Assembly: GCF_003938655.1 (NCBI RefSeq)
Contig: NZ_RJJT01000004.1
Location: forward strand, 282,380 to 346,379
Length of the DNA stretch: 64,000 nt
Reading direction: 5' to 3'
Origin: Rhizobium pisi
GTDB lineage: Bacteria; Pseudomonadota; Alphaproteobacteria; Rhizobiales; Rhizobiaceae
The notes beneath the pieces are model-generated. The model had not been told where the DNA came from. It saw only the letters and a program-made list of their open reading frames with translations, and ran no database searches. The position numbers and the translations under genes are program-made. Below are positions 59,960 to 64,000 of this stretch, one piece after another; positions within the stretch are counted from its first letter, which is position 1; each line of letters begins with the position of its first letter.

Positions 59960-60997
59960 ATGAGGACGGCAGTGGAGCGGGGGCGGAAAGCCAGGCGCGG
60001 CGCGCATGTGAAGTTGAGCGATGTGGCGAAAAGGGTGGGAGTGAGCCCCATCACCATCTCGCGCGCGCTTCGCAATCCCGAAATCGTCTCGGAGGATCTG
60101 CGCGAGGTCATCCTGCGCACGGTGGAGGAGATGGGCTATATCCCCAATCTTGCCGCCCGGGCGCTGGCCGGCCGCCACAACGGTGTCGTCGGCGTCATCA
60201 CGCCCGCTTTACACCACCACGGCTTCGCCGGCCTCATGATCGGCATAGAGGATCGCTTCCGCGCCAGCGAATTTACCGTGCAATATTCCAATACGCTCCA
60301 CCATGTCGATGGGGAGGCGGGCCAGCTCAAATCCCTCCTGACGCAGAAGCCGGCCGGCGTCATCATCGCCGGGGCCGAATCCTACCGCGATCTCCTACCG
60401 CTGATCGAAAATGCTGCCTGTCCGATTGCCCATATCACCGATCTCAGCCAGGAGCCGCAGACGCTGGTCGTCGGCCTCGATCATCATGCGGCCGGCGCCG
60501 AACCTACCCGCTTCCTGCTGTCGAGGGGTTATAGCAGGATAGGCTTCATGGGCCGCGGCACGGACATTCGCTCGCGCCGCCGGAAGGAAGGTTATGAGGC
60601 CGCGATGCGGGAAGCCGGCCGTTTCGATCCCGATCTCGTCATTGGCGAAAATGAGGGAAACAGCTCCGGCCTTGGCAGGGAGTTGTTTGCCCGCCTGCTG
60701 CAGCGCGTGCCCGATGTCGATGCCGTCTTCGCCCAAAGCGACGATCTGGCCCTCGGCGTTCTCATCGAATGCGCCGTGCGCGGCATCCGCGTGCCGGAGG
60801 ATGTCGGCATCTGCGGCTTCAACGATCTGGAATTTTCGGCCTTCACCCAGCCGACGCTGACGACGGTGCACATACCGCGCTACGATATCGGCTACCGCGT
60901 CGCCGACATGCTGCTGCGCGCCATCCGCGACGAGCCGCCTGGCGAGGACAAGGTCGATTGCGGCTTCTCGATCATCCCGCGTGGCTCGACGCGCTAA
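59960..60997 (+). CDS. LacI-family transcriptional regulator
   Basis: A 345-residue LacI/GalR-type regulator, with an N-terminal helix-turn-helix (KLSDVAKRVGVSPITISRAL) after about 18 leading residues and a sugar-binding-protein-like domain (GVVGVITPALHHHG, GICGFNDLEFSAFTQPTLTT). The domain layout is closest to GntR-type gluconate repressors. It has no transporter next to it, so the target is unknown. Confidence 0.88.
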   Translation: MRTAVERGRKARRGAHVKLSDVAKRVGVSPITISRALRNPEIVSEDLREVILRTVEEMGYIPNLAARALAGRHNGVVGVITPALHHHGFAGLMIGIEDRFRASEFTVQYSNTLHHVDGEAGQLKSLLTQKPAGVIIAGAESYRDLLPLIENAACPIAHITDLSQEPQTLVVGLDHHAAGAEPTRFLLSRGYSRIGFMGRGTDIRSRRRKEGYEAAMREAGRFDPDLVIGENEGNSSGLGRELFARLLQRVPDVDAVFAQSDDLALGVLIECAVRGIRVPEDVGICGFNDLEFSAFTQPTLTTVHIPRYDIGYRVADMLLRAIRDEPPGEDKVDCGFSIIPRGSTR

Positions 60998-61099
60998 TCC
61001 GTCTCCGGAATCTGCGGCCGATCTGTCGGCGTATGCCGGAGCTAGGCACAGTCCGGATTATTCTCTATATCGACTGAATGAGGATCACTGTGCTGAAAA

Positions 61100-62020
61100 A
61101 TGGATAGTGCGGGACTGTCTCTCGACAGAATGCGCACCTTTGTTCGCGTCGCCGAACGTGGCAACCTGTCGATGGTCGCAAGAGAACTGGGTGTCGGTCA
61201 ATCCACCGTGACGCGGCACCTCAATGAACTTGAGGAGGCTGTCGGTGTGCCTCTTCTCAGCCGAACCACGCGTCGTGTCACCCTTACGGACGAAGGTAGC
61301 CGCTATTATGCGAACTGCCTTCAGATATTACGGCTGGTCGAACAGGCTGCTGAAGAAGCGAGAGATGCCCGTCAGGCCCCCGCCGGGGCTGTTCGGCTTT
61401 CTTGTACTGCAGCGCTCGGCGTGATGCACATCACGCGCATCATCTTCGACTTCCAGGACAAGCATCCGGACATCAGGGTCGACCTCAACCTAACGGATGA
61501 GCGTATCGACTTGGTTCGCGAAGGCATTGACGTGGCACTTCGTCTCGGGCCTCTCGCCGATAGTTCGATGAAGCTTCATGCGCTCGGAGAGAGCCATCGG
61601 CTGCTGGTGGGCGCTCCGGCTTATTTGTCCGTCCAGGGACGGCCGGAGCGCCCGGCCGATCTGTCACGATACGAAACCGTGGTGATGTCGAATGTGGCGG
61701 GGAGCGATCAGATCCTGCTTTCCTCTCCCAATGGCACAAATCATGCGATCCCGGTCAGCGGGAAATTGCGCGTCGACCACGGGCTTGCGGCGCGTGAAGC
61801 CTTTGCCGCTGGACGCGGCATTGGCCCTACACACCTCTGGCTGGTCCACGATCTCCTGGATAACGGTCAGCTCGAGGTCGTGCTTGGGGACTATCGTCCT
61901 TCGCCGGTGCCCGTGAGCTTGCTCATTGTTCCCGAGCGCGCAGCCATTGCCCGCGTTCGGCTTCTCGTCGATTTTCTTGTCGCCGAGGTTTCCAAATTAC
62001 CGGGAATTCGGCCGTCGTAA
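61100..62020 (+). CDS. LysR-family transcriptional regulator
   Basis: A 306-residue LysR regulator. The N-terminal winged helix is RMRTFVRVAERGNLSMVARE and GVGQSTVTRHLNELEEAVGV, and a type 2 periplasmic-binding-like effector domain follows. It ends 1 bp before the stop of the convergent NmrA-like gene and may control it. Confidence 0.9.
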   Translation: MDSAGLSLDRMRTFVRVAERGNLSMVARELGVGQSTVTRHLNELEEAVGVPLLSRTTRRVTLTDEGSRYYANCLQILRLVEQAAEEARDARQAPAGAVRLSCTAALGVMHITRIIFDFQDKHPDIRVDLNLTDERIDLVREGIDVALRLGPLADSSMKLHALGESHRLLVGAPAYLSVQGRPERPADLSRYETVVMSNVAGSDQILLSSPNGTNHAIPVSGKLRVDHGLAAREAFAAGRGIGPTHLWLVHDLLDNGQLEVVLGDYRPSPVPVSLLIVPERAAIARVRLLVDFLVAEVSKLPGIRPS

Positions 62021-62021
62021 T

Positions 62022-62975
62022 TTATAGACCGAAAGATCGCTTGTCGCCGCGCCACCCCGTCGTCCGCAGATATTGCTCCCAGTTGAGCATGTCGGGGTTC
62101 AAGCGACGGCTCCATTCGAGATCATGCTCCGTGCCGAAATAGCCATATTCGACGGCATACTCGACCATCCCCAGAAGCTCCCGAACGAGAAGTTCGTTGG
62201 CGGCAAAATCCGGAAAATATTGCAGCAGGCCATCCCTGGTGAAAGCGTTTCGATACTCGGCCTTGCGGCCGGTCACGCGCTGAAAGGTTTCGATCATCTC
62301 GCGCGGAGAAATGATATCGCCGACGATCGGCAGCGTCTTCCCGTGATAGCGCTCGGGGTTGGAGAAAATTTCGAGAACGGCCGGCCCGGTTGCCGTCAGC
62401 GGATCGACAAAAGGCGCCCGGAAATCTTCAGGAAGATAGATCGGCAGGAGGAGAGTATCGCCCTCCATACGCGGTACATAATACTCGAGAAGATTCGTGT
62501 AAAAGAATGCCAGCATGATGGAGGAATGAGAGATGGGCAGGCCGCGAATGTAGTCTGCGACGCGCGCTTTGTCGGTGAAGTGCGGCGCATACTTCGTCCC
62601 GCCGGTGATCTTGTCGACATTCTCGAGGGTGCTGAAAACAATATGCCCGACGCCGGCCTCAACTGCGGCATCCGCCAGCTGTCGGCCGAGAGGAGCCTCA
62701 ATTGTCTCCGGCGGGGCGATGGGCGGTGTCATCAGAAACGCGCCGTCCGCGCCTTTGAAGGCAGCAACGAGGTCCTTCTGAAAGCCAAGTTCAAGAGGGA
62801 CGGTGACGATTTCAGCGCCGCGTTTCTCCAGACTTAAAGCTTCAGGTGAATCCTTATTCCGGGTGAAAGCGCGCACACGGAAACGTTGGCTCTGCAGGAG
62901 TGTCGCGGCTACGCTGCGCCCCTGTTTGCTCGTTGCACCGACAATCGCGATAAGTGGCTTTTCTTTTGTAGACAT
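62022..62975 (-). CDS. NmrA-like NAD(P)-binding protein
   Basis: A 317-residue Rossmann-fold protein of the NmrA family, with IAIVGATSKQGRSVAATLLQ (GxxxxxG) at the N-terminus, then GADGAFLMTPPIAPPE and HIVFSTLENVD. It lacks the SDR catalytic Tyr-x3-Lys, so it may be a redox sensor or an atypical reductase. It is convergent with the LysR gene. The 366 bp up to the next gene start hold nothing I can name. Confidence 0.82.
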   Translation of the reverse strand: MSTKEKPLIAIVGATSKQGRSVAATLLQSQRFRVRAFTRNKDSPEALSLEKRGAEIVTVPLELGFQKDLVAAFKGADGAFLMTPPIAPPETIEAPLGRQLADAAVEAGVGHIVFSTLENVDKITGGTKYAPHFTDKARVADYIRGLPISHSSIMLAFFYTNLLEYYVPRMEGDTLLLPIYLPEDFRAPFVDPLTATGPAVLEIFSNPERYHGKTLPIVGDIISPREMIETFQRVTGRKAEYRNAFTRDGLLQYFPDFAANELLVRELLGMVEYAVEYGYFGTEHDLEWSRRLNPDMLNWEQYLRTTGWRGDKRSFGL

Positions 62976-63341
62976 AGAGCTTCAAACCCTTCCCTGTCAT
63001 GGCCACCGACCAGGCAGCCAGGCGTTGTTCTGTGGGAGAGCCGTCAGCCCATGCCGATAGCCCACCTCACTGACGGGCACCCTATCTCAGCAAGTTCTAT
63101 TGCGGCAGATGTATTGAATGCATAACATAATGCCGTTTTATGGATAAATAGCTCCGGCCAGCCGGCAGAGTCGGGACTGACGACACCATGAGCAACTGAT
63201 GCCAAGTTTGCTGGAATCCAGCGGCCGCTTTGGTCGGAAGACGCCCTCCATCGGCGGGACTTGCAGTCCAGGCAATACTGTCGAAAGATAGGCGAGGAAT
63301 TTGCTGATGGCAGGCTGTTGATCAAACGGTGGAGAAGTTCA

Positions 63342-63743
63342 GTGAATACCACGAGACTTTTTCTTGGCCTTGTCGCTGTTCTCGGCGTCACACTTGCGGG
63401 AAACCCGGCCGATGCCGACGAACTGGTTCACTTCGAAAGCGCGCCCGTAAAACTAAGCCCGCTTCGAATACGCAAGGCTAGTGAACAGGGAGAAAATCTC
63501 CCCCAACCGCAAGGCACACCCTTGCTGGGATATTTGAGCCGGCCCCAGGGTAGTGGTCCGTTCCCGGCGATCGTCGTCATGCACGGCTGCGAAGGCATGC
63601 GTTTCAGCGTCAAAGACCTATGGCCGAAACGGTTGGTCTCATGGGGTTACGTCGTGTTGGTTGTCGATAGCTTCACCACCCGCAACATCAAGGATACGTG
63701 TCAAAGCTATCTCCCCGATCGCGTCTTCGACGCCTATGGGTAG
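63342..63743 (+). pseudogene. Dienelactone hydrolase-like gene, cut by an IS3-family element
   Basis: The first 133 residues of an exported alpha/beta hydrolase: signal peptide (TRLFLGLVAVLGVTLAGNPA), then LLGYLSRPQGSGPFPAIVVM and HGCEGMRFSVKDLWPKRLVS. It stops at DAYG followed by a TAG that belongs to the inserted element, before the catalytic nucleophile. GTG 63342 follows GGAGAAG. Inactive as read. Confidence 0.8.
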
Positions 63744-64000
63744 TCCTCCCCGCGAATAAGGGGCTTCAAAAGTAGAATTTTCTCGGCAAGATGCTCGAGG
63801 AGATTTTGATGAAGAAGAGCCGATTTACCGAAGCCCAAATCATGGCTGTGTTGCGCCAGGCGGAAGGCGGTGTCCCCGTACCTGAGCTTTGCCGGGAGCA
63901 TGGCATCAGCAGTGCCAGTTTTTACAAGTGGCGGGCAAAGTATGGGGGCATGGACGCCTCGATGATGAGCCAGATGAAGGCTCTTGAGGACGAGAACCGT
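63741..64000 (+). mobile_element. IS3-family insertion sequence, left part
   Basis: The element's left end lies at about 63741 (TAGTCCTCCCCGCGAATAAG), immediately after the interrupted hydrolase codons, and the first transposase frame starts at 63809. The rest lies beyond the window. The exact terminal base is uncertain. Confidence 0.75.
63809..64000 (+). CDS. IS3-family transposase OrfA (partial)
   Basis: The N-terminus MKKSRFTEAQIMAVLRQAEG, with a helix-turn-helix including LCREHGISSASFYKWRAKYG, is the IS3/IS407-type OrfA. It binds the element ends and continues past the window into the leucine-zipper region (MSQMKALEDENR). The ribosome binding site is CGAGGAGA. Confidence 0.88.
   Translation, partial: MKKSRFTEAQIMAVLRQAEGGVPVPELCREHGISSASFYKWRAKYGGMDASMMSQMKALEDENR

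Overview
The window looks like chromosomal DNA of an alphaproteobacterium of the Rhizobiaceae, most likely Rhizobium of the leguminosarum/etli group. The grounds are high GC, a CcrM-type GANTC methyltransferase, a mutY, DUF721, dsbA-like, smc block, pyruvate phosphate dikinase, many small rhizobial proteins (DUF1488, DUF3606 and others) and RIME-like intergenic repeats. Species is inferred from protein character only.

Layout. 1-4.7 kb: NIPSNAP and ABM-fold proteins, ccrM, and a leftward NTF2/HAD/mutY group divergent from a DUF721 gene. 4.75-9.9 kb: a sugar-uptake module (RbsD/FucU mutarotase, LacI regulator, ATPase, permease, periplasmic binding protein) with a near-perfect LacI operator between the divergent genes. 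It sits between DUF721 and the dsbA-like gene and smc. 10.2-17.8 kb: a DsbA-like lipoprotein, SMC, a structured leader or small RNA, and ppdK. 17.8-24.8 kb: small rhizobial proteins, a broken phosphotransferase, DUF1499, saccharopine-dehydrogenase-like, DUF393 and metallo-beta-lactamase-fold genes, plus two RIME-like repeats.

25.0-38.1 kb is an integrated island in the 3' end of tRNA-Gln(TTG), bounded by a 13-bp direct repeat. It carries a type I restriction-modification operon, hsdM-hsdS-X-Y-hsdR, with two unrecognised, translationally coupled small genes (X, Y) between S and R. It also has a serine recombinase with its own repeat cluster, unknown genes, a zinc-ribbon protein and a tyrosine integrase beside the right end. 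A 25-bp repeat (22/25 identical) lies near both island ends, upstream of hsdM and of the integrase.

38.3-45.3 kb is core again: SDR, a TetR regulator with three 13-bp palindromic operators facing a PspA/YiaA pair, a three-domain MFS/PlsC/AMP-ligase phospholipid acyltransferase, and a lipoprotein. At 45.5 kb tRNA-Pro(CGG) is followed by a decayed integrative element (45.55-49.42 kb, perfect 45-bp direct repeats). It holds an integrase remnant and a multiply frameshifted RepA-like ATPase beside a cluster of GCGGGGGT repeats. A second integrase remnant beyond the right repeat indicates a tandem array of elements.

50-57.9 kb is an accessory stretch: membrane proteins, an isoprenylcysteine-methyltransferase-like protein, gene fragments, an agmatinase-family enzyme and about ten very small proteins with strong ribosome binding sites, probably stress related. 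The window closes with an HtrA/DegP protease, LacI and LysR regulators, an NmrA-like protein and a dienelactone hydrolase gene cut by an IS3-family element that runs off the end.
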